The notes below the pieces were generated by a model. The model saw nothing but the letters and a program-made list of their open reading frames with translations, was not told the origin of the DNA and ran no database searches. The translations under genes and the position numbers were made by a program. A stretch of 64,000 nt of DNA from Euwallacea fornicatus. Its lineage: Eukaryota; Arthropoda; Insecta; Coleoptera; Curculionidae. The DNA lies in contig NC_089550.1 in NCBI RefSeq assembly GCF_040115645.1, positions 992,001 through 1,056,000 of the forward strand, written 5' to 3'. This document shows, piece by piece, positions 23,411 through 33,548 of this stretch (its first letter is position 1; every line of letters starts with the position of its first letter).

Positions 23411-26400
23411 TAGTAGATGAGGCTTTTTCGAATTATTCTACCTGGCAATACACAAACCGACAAAAGCGGACCGGGCGATAGTCGAGGGGTTCCGACGGAA
23501 AAATGTTTTGATTGAAAATTAACTAACTGAAATCCGTAAAATAATAATAATGACCGTTTCGTGCGTTAAAATTGAAATTAATCGAACACTCGTTGCGTTC
23601 GGTTTCATAAATTGGATAACTTTTCGCAGTTCGAAATTTCAATTTTGCGCACGTACGTGCGGTAATGAACAGAAGTGTCGATACAGCACGATTGCGAGCA
23701 TAAAATAACTCATTTTTACCGTCTTAAATATGGCGGCAGAAACGAAAGTTAAATATTTAATTACCATCAACAAAAAATAATGTCTCTGTGGAAGAGAACC
23801 TGATTCGCAGAAGGTTAACGAAAATCCAGAAAATAATCGGTGTTTGGTCGGAAGACATTTCCTTCTCATAACGTCCCATAGTCGCTTCCATGTGGAATGA
23901 GCTGCATAAGTTCTAAGTAAAACCCACTTCAATGTCGTTCTCTGCTGCATAATTTCCCGATGTTCCAGTTTATTGAAAGTATGTTTCGTTGTTCCTTCTT
24001 CCTAGCGCACTCCGAAGGTTGTCAATAGGATTGAGGTCTGGCGACCGGGGAGGAGTATTAGATGGAATTAAATGGAAAATTCAAACGCCCTTTCCGATTT
24101 ATTTCGCGGACACGTGACATATTTCCGACCATTCCGGCTTTACACAGCCCAATGCAGGATCCCGCGCACTGTTTTAGAGCTTATATCTTCATCTTCTCTT
24201 AATGTTGCGACTACTTCCGAGGCGCTCGTCCGAGGTTTGAGTTCCATTTTTCTTCCCACTTCTCTACCAAACAGTTTTTTAGGTCATCCCATTCGGAGTC
24301 TACGTAGAAGGTAATCGTCGTTTTCGCATTCCTTTATCACACCCCGTGCTGTAAAACGGCTTTTCTTTGCCACGCTGGCAGTAAGGACTGAATGGCATTG
24401 ACGAAACAAAAATAACCCTAGAGCCAAGACGGCTCGATTTTGACTAGCGATTTCTTCGCAAAAATCGTTCAGCGCAATGTTCCCTTTAACATCCTCAAGT
24501 CGGGCGCAACCTTTTTCGAACGCCCTGTAGATATTCCAGGTTATCGCGGATCTCGGCGGTAACGAGTCCGCACATGCATACAGACGAAGCCGGTTCGGTT
24601 TTGCTTTATACTAGTTTCATTATCTCATTCCTTCCACTCGGATGATGTTGTCTTAAAAAAATACCATATAAAAGCCTCTTTCCCCTTTGGATTCGCAAAT
24701 TAGACTGCACGTGCAAACTTCAGATCTCTTTCTTTTCAAATCGGGCCAATCGTAAATGGATTTTTTTTCCATTAAACGTGCTATCAAACACGTTCCGTTT
24801 TCCGTACTTTTTGCTTAGATTTAATGGCGGATTTGGCAAAATTCTGTGAGATTAAACAATCCAGGCTTAAGACGGGTGCGGACCGGTAGTCATTCGATTT
24901 TTAAGTGAAATCGTGAAATTCTACCATGAATATTACTAAATCGTTGGTGCAACAAGTCTCCAATCTCCACGAGTCGTGATCCCAACAGATCTTAACTTTC
25001 CACTGGAAAACAACCTTAAATCTATGCAAAAAGCTGATGAATCCCTACTTTTAGTCCCCCATATCAAATTTGCATCTCTAGACAGTAACAATAAATATCC
25101 GACCCTTGTGATCACTACCCAGTCGACCCCTTGAAAGATTGACCAGTGGAATGTCCAGTTTGAAGGCGGTTTTTTATATGAAGCCTCTATCGGAATACAG
25201 AATGGGGTGGTGAATGTCTTTGGTTCATCTTTCGCACGACTAGGGGCTCTATCAAAATGGGGTTGATTTTGCGAAAAAACTTGCGCAGAAGCGGTTGAAA
25301 TTCAACATAGTCCGTGCAGATTTTCTTGTAGGAATAATGGTCTCTCTTGGTCGGTCTTCTGACTGGAAGTAGCGAAATGGGAAAAACAGCTTCGAAATGT
25401 GAGAGGAAATAAGCTAGTGCAGCTGGCAGGTTTGTGGGGTAGGCGCGTGTTTGGTACGCCCCTGTTTATCGTCCAATGCGTCCACTGATTTTACGCGACA
25501 GTGAAAAAATCAGGGCCGGAGGCTGATAAGATTCTATTAAGAAATTCCCGTTTGTTGGGCTCTAAGAAATATTTAACGTTCGATTGAACGCAACCTAAAC
25601 TTTGCAGTCAAACTTTTCTCTCTAGATTTAGGTTTGGCACGCCACTGCATATCGTTTGATGCAGACAACCTAAAAAGGGGCAGTAATCCCTCTCTTTCCC
25701 TTTTTGAAACGAATCGAGTGTCGATAGATCGATAGTTCGGAACATCGATATATCGATACTTTCTTGACTCAAGATCTCGGGACTCTCGGCACTTTTACAC
25801 GACTGGTGGTACTTTGGGCGCTCTTCGTATTGACTGCCGCGAGCCGTCCTTAATAGAGCTTCAAATCGGCCGAGAACTGGGAAATTTAGAAACTTAAAAC
25901 TCCATTAATTAACGAGTTTATGATTGATTTTTCAATGTCGAAGGCCTCCCAGAGATTTTATTACAAAATCGTTATGAATATTCCGCGATGGTTCGCGTTA
26001 CGAATGATTGGCCCGAAAATCCACGAATCACCGAAATAAATTGATTAGGGGCCGTTATGAGTTGAACAGGTGGTTGCACACCATCTGTGGAGGACCATTT
26101 TCCTAAATAATTAATAATTTTCAAATAATCTCTTTCGAAGAATGCCTCCGTCCAAACGGACACGAACGGTTACATCGAACCAATTTTTTGCACATCCCGA
26201 TCTCTTCCCCTCTTCCCTGGAAAGAACGCGAAATAAACAAGCATCAAAGGGTTGTCCCGGCCCTTTGAAATTCGCCAAACCAGATTGGTTTTGATATAAG
26301 GAATAAAACCGATAAAAAAGCACCTCGCACTTACTCCTTTGAAAACTCGTTTGCAAATGCGAAAGTGGAAACCTGTCGCCCGTTTTGCATAATCGTAATC

Positions 26401-26460
26401 CACGTGTTTGAATCAAAATACGCGACGACCAGTTTATACTGAGGTCAGAGTCTTTCAAGA
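23411..26460. other. Intergenic between pasilla and GSTZ1
   Basis: Apart from the Tc1/mariner remnant at about 23995-24420, no gene is recognised here. Open stretches at 23639-23950 and 26111-26458 on the minus strand have no recognisable similarity. Confidence 0.65.
23995..24420 (-). mobile_element. Tc1/mariner-like transposase remnant, internally deleted
   Basis: Read on the minus strand, 24320-24170 gives DDYLLRRLRMG, a stop, then PKKL, followed by TSASEVVATLREDEDISSKT and VRGILHWA. This resembles the helix-turn-helix DNA-binding part of Tc1-type transposases. About 100 bp further on (24055-24005) comes TPPRSPDLNPIDNLR, which matches the conserved SPDLNPIE catalytic-region motif. The two are normally about 200 residues apart, so the middle of the DDE domain is missing. 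Stops and frame changes show it is dead. Confidence 0.65.
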
Positions 26461-26568
26461 CGTCGCCAGTAGCCGGCTGATGGTGCAGATCTAAAGTCTA
26501 GTGATTGGAAAAGTACGTAGTTTATTAGGGACGTGTAAGAGTATTTTGTGGTGATTACTGGTGAGGGG

Positions 26569-26589
26569 ATGGCGACACCTCATGAAAAG
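26569..26589 (+). CDS. GstZ1: GSTZ1 exon 1 (start codon, 7 codons)
   Basis: ATGGCGACACCTCATGAAAAG is followed by the donor gtaaat. It encodes MATPHEK, and the GGGGATGG context fits a start. This exon is the least certain part of the gene, because seven codons carry no homology signal; support is the phase match and donor. Confidence 0.75.
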
Positions 26590-28710
26590 GTAAATAATTC
26601 ATGTTAATTGGATGGTATTGGAAAATTTTACGGAACTAGGTTCAAGCCTGGAGCCAACTCAAATCAAACAATAACACTTTTCCTCCTGTTCGGCGTTCTT
26701 TTCGTTCTACTTTTGTCTAGTGTTTCCTTCAAAATATTGCGGAGCACCATCGGTTCTTTTAAAGTCTCCTTGGAGCAATCCGAATTTCTTACCAGCTCTA
26801 GGGTCAGCCAGCTAGGTATACATATCAAGTGATAATCAATTCGACTATCGTTTTTTAGATTTCTCACGTGAATTCCAGATCTAAAACCGCATTTATTCCA
26901 TTTGAAGTTTTTTTCATTTCTCATATCTCATTCCTCCGAATTTGTTTCCATTAGGCCGAGTGGACGTGGAGATCGCGATGGTTTAACTCTACCGGTTTAT
27001 GAGATCCGCTCCGGAACAGGGGAGGGCATTTTTTTGGTAGTTATTTTCGCAAATATTTTGCTCGTCGGTAAATCCGTGATGGTTTCGTACCAGATCTAGT
27101 CTCCAAAACCTTTAAAAACCATCATTAAGTAGTTGATGAGTACCCGCGCACATATATCGGTTCAATCAACAAAGCAAACAACTTCTGATAAGTCCTGTGT
27201 ATATTTATAGATCGGCATATATTATCTTGTTGTTGTTAAAATCCGTTTAAATAGTTAATTATAACTTGAATAACATGTAGATTGTGAATATTTTACTCGG
27301 AGAAATAAATATTTCTCAATTTGCGCAATCATGTTGTTTGTTCGCGAGTTGCGCTCTCTCCCATCCTCTGACATCCCCCTTTTGTCCCAACCCCTTACCT
27401 TGGTCCTCCATAATTGGTTTCTCTTCGTCTCTCCCCGTTTACTCAAAGCTTTTTCTCCTTTCTCTTTCAGACAATTCTCTACTCCTACTGGAGAAGCTCA
27501 TGCTCCTGGCGCGTCAGAATTGGTACCTGATTTCCCGCATGATGAATTTCACGAATCAAAACGAATCACATTGCAATTTTCAGCACTGAACCTCAAAGAG
27601 ATCCCCTATGAAATCAAGCCGGTGTCCCTGATCAAAGGAGGAGGAGAGCACCACTCCAACGACTTCAGGGAACTGAACCCCATGGAGCAGGTCCCGGCTC
27701 TCTACATCGACGGCGTCACCTTGATCGAATCACTCAGTATTATGCAGTATTTGGAGGAGACGCGGCCACATAGGGCTTTGTTGCCCGCCGAATTTGTTAA
27801 GAGAGCCAAGGTAAAGGGTTTATCATAATGTGTGGATATAGCGGATTCCATCAGGGAACGTGAAGTTTTCTGAACTTTAATATGTCTTTGCGTGTAACGC
27901 TATAAAATCAATGTAGCGCGTCTTCATCCATTAAGACAAAGACTCTTTGTCTAATGGAAAACGCCGAAATTGAGAATGAATGAGAGACGTGATAGGATTA
28001 TCTGGATGAGGAATGTGGCGAGTATGCAGAGGGAGACGCCTGCGGAAACCTTTCGAAATCATCTCACGACGTTGGCATCTCATTTGGACACGTTTGGTAG
28101 AAACTTGCGGAAAATTTTGACACTTTACTCTTTCATATATTCTCTGGAGCCTCCTGGTGCCCCCCTAAACACGATTTTCCCCCTTTGTTTGATCCTCCTG
28201 CGTAGTTTTTAATTTCTTTGCAGGTGCGTGAAATATGCGAAGTTATCGTGTCCGGAATCCAACCTCTGCAAAACTTGGCCGTCCTGATCCACGTGGGAGA
28301 AGAGAAAAAAGACGAATGGGCCAAGCATTGGATAAATCGAGGATTTAGGGCGGTCGAGAAACTTTTAGGTGAGGAACCATATATTATGCCCTTTCGTCGA
28401 TCTGAGGACGCCCTCAACTGCCCATACTCCCCCGTCTCCCTCCCCCTCCCCCTCCCACTCCACGAACCGTTTGCTTAAGGGGAATCGATATCTTTTAGGT
28501 GCAAGTGCCGGCAAATATTGTGTGGGCGACGAATTAACTTTGGCAGACTGTTGCCTTATCCCTCAAGTTTTCAACGCGAGGAGATTCCACGTGGATCTAC
28601 GGCCTTTTCCAATTATCTTGAGGATCGATAGGGAATTAGAGAGGCATCCTGCCTTCCTGGCGGCCCATCCCAGCAATCAGCCGGATTGTCCACCGGAGGC
28701 CCATAAATAA
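26569..28710 (+). CDS. GstZ1: Zeta-class glutathione S-transferase / maleylacetoacetate isomerase (complete, 5 exons)
   Basis: Five exons, 26569-26589, 27471-27522, 27584-27810, 28224-28368 and 28499-28710, join in phase into 218 residues plus stop. This is the usual length for the family. The zeta-class active-site motif SSCSWRVR is at residues 16-23, with NPMEQVPAL and the glutathione-binding ESLSIMQYLEETRP after it. The C-terminal helical domain carries GIQPLQNLAVL, KYCVGDELTLADCCLIPQVF and the ending HPSNQPDCPPE. Zeta GSTs use glutathione to isomerise maleylacetoacetate to fumarylacetoacetate in tyrosine breakdown and act on alpha-halo acids, in cytosol and mitochondria (family knowledge). 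All catalytic-motif residues are present. The start is chosen because MATPHEK ends at a clean donor that joins the next exon in phase. Confidence 0.97.
26590..27470 (+). other. GSTZ1 intron 1, 881 bp
   Basis: No exon or element was recognised. It ends in a long pyrimidine tract and ctctttcag. Confidence 0.75.
27471..27522 (+). CDS. GstZ1: GSTZ1 exon 2: active-site motif
   Basis: 52 bp encoding TILYSYWRSSCSWRVRI plus one base. The donor is ATTG|gtacct. It carries the catalytic Ser/Cys motif of the zeta class, and a 61-bp intron follows. Confidence 0.95.
27584..27810 (+). CDS. GstZ1: GSTZ1 exon 3: rest of the thioredoxin-like domain
   Basis: The acceptor is attttcag and the donor AAG|gtaaag. 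The translation starts ALNLKEIPYEIKPVSLIKGG, followed by FRELNPMEQVPALYIDG and the LIESLSIMQYLEETRP glutathione-binding stretch. The phase is consistent on both sides. Confidence 0.97.
27811..28223 (+). other. GSTZ1 intron 3, 413 bp
   Basis: Nothing recognised. It ends with atttctttgcag. Confidence 0.8.
28224..28368 (+). CDS. GstZ1: GSTZ1 exon 4: alpha-helical domain, first part
   Basis: VREICEVIVSGIQPLQNLAV continues to HVGEEKKDEWAKHWINRGF and RAVEKLL. The donor is TTAG|gtgagg in phase 1. Confidence 0.96.
28499..28710 (+). CDS. GstZ1: GSTZ1 exon 5: end of the helical domain and stop
   Basis: It follows a 130-bp intron whose 3' half is a C/T-rich tract (about 28425-28462) and which ends atcttttag. 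It encodes GASAGKYCVGDELTLADCCL and on through NARRFHVDLRPFPIILRIDR to PEAHK, with TAA at 28708-28710. Confidence 0.97.
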
Positions 28711-28795
28711 GCATTTCTTTGAACAGTGTAAATACCTACTTATACTTATAATAGTTTGTGCGGTTGATGTCAATTCGGTTTTCTTCACGTGTGTT

Positions 28796-28801
28796 AATAA
28801 A
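28796..28801 (+). terminator. Poly(A) signal of GSTZ1
   Basis: AATAAA lies 86 bp after the stop codon and is followed by a GTGTCTTG stretch suited to downstream cleavage factors. This predicts a short 3' UTR of about 100 nt. Confidence 0.7.
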
Positions 28802-29009
28802 AGTGTCTTGCTGAAACGGCACCGAAATTAATTTGCTGCGAAATTGAGATGAAACAATTGATAAAAAAAATAATAATAAAAAATAATAAGGAAAATTAAA
28901 ATTAAAGAAAAAGGAAAATAAGGAGAAGAAAGCTAACGCACCTGGAAAAACCTCGGATGGTTACTCGCTAAATTCACCAGGAATGACACGCAAAATTCTA
29001 ATTCAAAAC

Positions 29010-29015
29010 TTTATT
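29010..29015 (-). terminator. Candidate distal poly(A) signal for Calx
   Basis: AATAAA on the minus strand about 200 bp beyond the GSTZ1 poly(A) signal. Using it would give Calx a 4.3-kb 3' UTR. The hexamer alone is weak evidence in AT-rich DNA. Confidence 0.25.
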
Positions 29016-30727
29016 TTCGAACAACATTATTTGTCTTAAGTTTACAATGTTAGGACCATTTTTAACGTTACTGACAACAATTAACGACAAAGGACAAGAG
29101 ACAGGTAACGACCACAAGTGGTGGGTCTAGTAGATACGAGTAAGATTATAATTATCGTTTAAGTTAAATAGAATTAAAACGAAAACCGGATAAAGGAAAC
29201 CTGCCCTTTCTGGTTCTGCCAAAAGGTCGCACGATTTCATGTTTTTTTTACCCCCTCTTCTTTTGGTACTAAAATGGAAAGCATCATGAATGTCCCCGTA
29301 TAAATCTGAGTTTCGCTGCTCCTAAAGAATCTATTAGATACAAAGTTATAGTTCCTCTAACCACTACGTATTAAAAAATCTATCTGCCTTTTGATTGGTT
29401 AAAAACGTTTGGTCTTGATTATTATTTTGGTCTTTCGAAATTTTTGATGCAAATTTGATGAGTCTTCTGGGCTAAAAACTATCGATGAGTGCCTGCTACC
29501 GCCTAAGAGAATCTACGTTGAAGAGAAGTTTACATTATATTTATACATCGATCTCTCACGGTTCTCACCGCAACATCTACGATTTCCATAGTTTATTCGT
29601 CACGAAACGCCTGCAAAATCTTGAATTAAATTGGAAGCAACAGGGAACTGGGGCTTATTAAGATCACAAGATGAACGTGAAATTTTAGGTGAGTTCTGAA
29701 ATGCAGCCCACGCTTTCGAAGGCTTAAGAGGGTTCTTAACCCCCACGGTATATTTCATCGAGTATTTTTTGTGGTCTCGCATTCTTGAGAGAATTGCTCC
29801 GCCATGTATTCTCCATACGTTCGGTTTGTCGTCACACTATAATTTGGCAGGGATAGGGCGTGCTCCCACGCGCCTACCTCCTGACCCTTTCTCGCGCGCC
29901 CGAGGCCTTCTCTCTTAATAACATAATTCCCGTCGTTTTAATAATTTGCCAATGCTGGAGCTTCTGAAACCTTTTCGGCTGGAGGAACGGCGAAGTCAAT
30001 TAATCGGTGAGTTTATTCGAACTTTCGCGATGCGCAGGGAATTATGTTTATACAGGGTGAAATTGAACGAATTCGATCTCTTCCTAGCTAATTTTCCGGA
30101 GTTTCGTCTCCGGGGGATTTTCGGGAACGTGATTGCAAACTTGCTGACGGTTTGGCTGTACCTTCCAGAGGGCGCCGCCGGCGACCGCCGGGACGCTTTT
30201 GAGCAACTGCGGTTTTTTCCTGCCACGCCGCGTATCACTTTCGAGCGGAAAAATTGCTTTTTCTTTTTTTACTTTGTCCGTTTAAAAAAGTGTGCCTTAT
30301 TGCCATCGCTACAAGAGAAAAACGCATCGAAAGCTGACCATGCACGCTAATCATTCAAAAGCGCTGAAATAGCTCAATATCTCACTTTTTATCCCCAGAA
30401 ATCAGCAGATGACACTTCGAAAACCAGATGCTATCGCCTTTCGGTCAAAACAGGGTGAAATTTTTTGCAATAAGTAGCATTTTCCGAATGTTAACAAAAA
30501 AAGCTACGTAATTAATGAAAATTGTTAAAAGTGCTGGGAACGTCCTCCTCCTCGCGCTAGGCACGCCATCAACTTCCTTTTATTGAATTGCGAACCCTAA
30601 AAAATTCCAGGAGTATTTCGCATCCTTTGACATGATTCGATTATCTCAATTATGATGTTAAGAGTGCCCCGATGGGCGCTTGCGGCGCCCTCTAGAAGGC
30701 ACCGTTAAATCGTTGATAAATTTGAAT

Positions 30728-30750
30728 CCCCCCCCCCCTCCCCCCCCCCC
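30728..30750. repeat. Poly(C) run with one interruption
   Basis: About 22 C residues broken by a single T. A similar C-run occurs at about 44366-44379. Confidence 0.9.
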
Positions 30751-30957
30751 TCCGGGGTTACGAACTTTCGCAAACTCGACTGGGCGAGATCGAACGATAT
30801 CGGATAATTTACTTTTTCAACTTTGATACTCCGCATCGTCAAAACTAAACGAGCCAGGACATGTGTTTGCGCGAACTTTCAGATTTGAAACTTCGTGAAA
30901 AATCACCATGTGAAACGTCGGACTCTCGTTCACTGACGCCCCGCACATGCCGAAGGA

Positions 30958-30993
30958 AAAAATTGCTGAAAATTTGGATTTTCAGCAATTTTT
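30958..30993. repeat. Perfect inverted repeat, 16-bp arms, 4-nt loop
   Basis: AAAAATTGCTGAAAAT (30958-30973), loop TTGG, then ATTTTCAGCAATTTTT (30978-30993). The arms are exactly complementary. The stem is too short for a typical microRNA precursor. It could be a structured element in the Calx 3' UTR or a footprint of a lost palindromic element. Confidence 0.85.
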
Positions 30994-33343
30994 CGTGACA
31001 CTTGGAGTTCGTGTCGATAAGTTATGTTCCCACGTGTCTTCCGGTCGACGCGGCATTAGGACTCGTAAATTGATGACAATATCCGGAAATTCACTGTTTC
31101 CGGGCCAACAAAACAGAGTCCAACGCGAGCGAAAAGTGATTACAACGGTCAACACCATATTTTCTTCCCTCTGTCCAAACGGCTCGTTTGCGGACACATG
31201 TCTATTAAGGAAAAACCGTTTGTACTCACATCCTCCGCCGCCCCCTAAAGCTTGTCGGTTTATTTTTGGGGCGCTCTGTACTGAGCTTAAACTATTTTTA
31301 TCCACCAACAGTGCTACGTGTGGAAAATTTTGCTGGTTTTCCTTAATTTTTGGTATTTCCAAATTTATCGGAAGTAATTCGATTACATGCGAGATTTGAC
31401 GCTATTTCGGCTCTCATTGAGGCACGAGGCTGACGATTATGTGACGTCAGCCCACCAATTCTGGGGATAGAACTATTTACGAGCTACTTATCTACTATTC
31501 TACCTTCCAACGTTTTTCATGTAACAACACTTAATTTAAGCGCTAATTCTACTTAAAAGTAATAATTCTAATTATCCAAAAATCTAAAAACGACATTTTT
31601 AATTTACATTTTTTTGTACACAAATATGAGTATTTAATAAGTAGTTTTCACAATAAAAAATAAATTTCACGTTTTCGTCATCAATCTTGTTAATACCTAT
31701 TTAAAATCCTATTTCGTATATAATCAACTTAATAATCAAACATTACTTTTGTTCAATATGTACAGTCCTGCTTTTAAATTACATCTACATACATTACGGG
31801 TATAATAGCGGAATTATTCATCTCCTGATAGCTTTACCAGGAACGTAATTAAAATCGAAATATAGCTGGAGCCAATATTTCAAAATTAAAATTAAGAGCA
31901 AAACAGGAAATCGGTCGATAATTTATCGAATTTCGACCCCTTTGATCTTCTTTTTAAAATCGACTTCCTGTTAATTGTGCCCTCAGTCATAGCTGAGCGA
32001 GGAAGTTAAGACAATTATCTACCCTCATGATAAAGTTGATAGCAAAGTTGGGGAAAGAGGGTTTCAGGTGATTTGATTTATTATCTCTTGTGTCTACCTT
32101 GGGGAAGTTACTTTAGCCCTTTTGCCAGTAGCATTTCTCGGTCGTAAAGAAACCTTTTCCGGGACGTAACTCGTATTGAAAGTTTGTTTGTTGAACACGA
32201 ACGTCCTTCATTTAACTAAAATTTTTTTGATTCAATTCACTTTTGGTATCCTCATTGTTGCCGAAAGCGTAATTTCGAACGCTGTGAAAATTAAATGGCT
32301 GCTGCCGTTCGCTAGTGAAAATATCAATTTTCAGCTTTTAAAACCGCTTTTGAAAAACTTTTTTCGAAAACTAATTTTCAGGCTCACTAGGAAATTCTTG
32401 GGCCGTTCTCGGTTTTACTTCCGCCAGCGGCCGAATCGGGCATCTAAAAATGTTCATAAAAACACGATGATTTTTCAACTTTTTTGCCCCGCTCAAACTT
32501 TGCCCGGTACGTCCCTGGTTTTCGAAAAATTGTTTTCTTATTATATGCTTTCTCATCAATACGTCAGCGGCCTTTATTTGATCCTGTCAAGCTCGCCGTT
32601 GAATCGCGGAGAACGAATTTAAAATCTATTGATCCGACAGAACAATCTTTGGGCTGTTTTTTTTACCCACCCAGTGGAGTAACTTGTTTCTGAGAGGTTT
32701 TTTTAAGTGTATTATTTTTGCATGTTTTCTCAGATATTGCCCCTTTTCGAAACGCCTCTGGCGCGCATCTGTAGTTATACAAATTCATTTGCCTTTCATC
32801 ACATCCTTCAAAACCGTCGAAACGCACTTCCGGCCAGCAAAGGAAGTACAATTAGAATGGAGAACGTGAAGAGTTAGGCCACCAATTAGGTCGTCAAGGG
32901 TCAGGAGAGGTAACCAGAACCTTTAGGGAAAAATTTCCGATAGTCCCTTTCGAAGCTCGAACTTAATCGAATAATTGTTCATTAATAGATAAAAAATATG
33001 AAGAAAAAATAGAAGTTCTGCTAAGTTTGAAAGCACCAAATTTTCGGAAAAAAGTTTCGTCGACTTACGCGTGATCAAGTCTAATGAAAAATAATATCAA
33101 AACTCAATAAGTCACATACTGTTAACCCCCGAGGAAGCTAACATTATCAATTTCCTAGTTGCTGCCTTGTACTAGTTGAATAACAAAATGTCTATAATTA
33201 ACATTATGATACATATTTACAGGAATGCTCACCAACACTAATTCAAAATTTCTTATAAATTTCTAATCCTCCTCTTATCGCTAAACTTCTATAAACACAA
33301 ATATTATCGTGGCTAAACACTCTCTGATAAAGCACCCGAACAC

Positions 33344-33548
33344 TTAAAACCCGCTTATAATTCCATAGGCCTCCAAAGTGGAGAGCGCCAAGTAAATGAC
33401 CCATAGAGAGAACAACACTGAGGAAGTGAAGTACTTCAGACACACGGGTCCTCCAAGTTCCCCTCCCACAATCTTCGATCTTCGTACGAATAAAATGAAG
33501 ATGGCCACTGCTGCTTCTGTGCAGAATATTGTCACCGAAAAGGCCAAA
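33344..33548 (-). CDS. Calx: Calx last coding exon: C-terminal membrane helices and stop
   Basis: The acceptor (minus) is tgtattttag. The translation starts NLAFSVTIFCTEAAVAIFIL, followed by FVRRSKIVGGELGGP, and ends LSTLEAYGIISGF with a stop at 33344-33346. It aligns end to end with the fly exchanger C-terminus (…SLEAYGYIEGF). Confidence 0.96.

Larger units (their letters stand above)
28830..33343. other. Convergent intergenic region / candidate Calx 3' UTR
   Basis: No coding sequence was recognised. On the minus strand, AATAAA (TTTATT on plus) occurs at 32573-32578, 32077-32082 and 29010-29015. The Calx 3' UTR could thus end about 0.8 kb after its stop or run almost to GSTZ1. The region holds a C-run at 30728-30750 and a perfect 16-bp-stem hairpin at 30958-30993. 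Open stretches at 29946-30350, 30947-31399 and 32176-32622 have no recognisable similarity. Confidence 0.55.
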
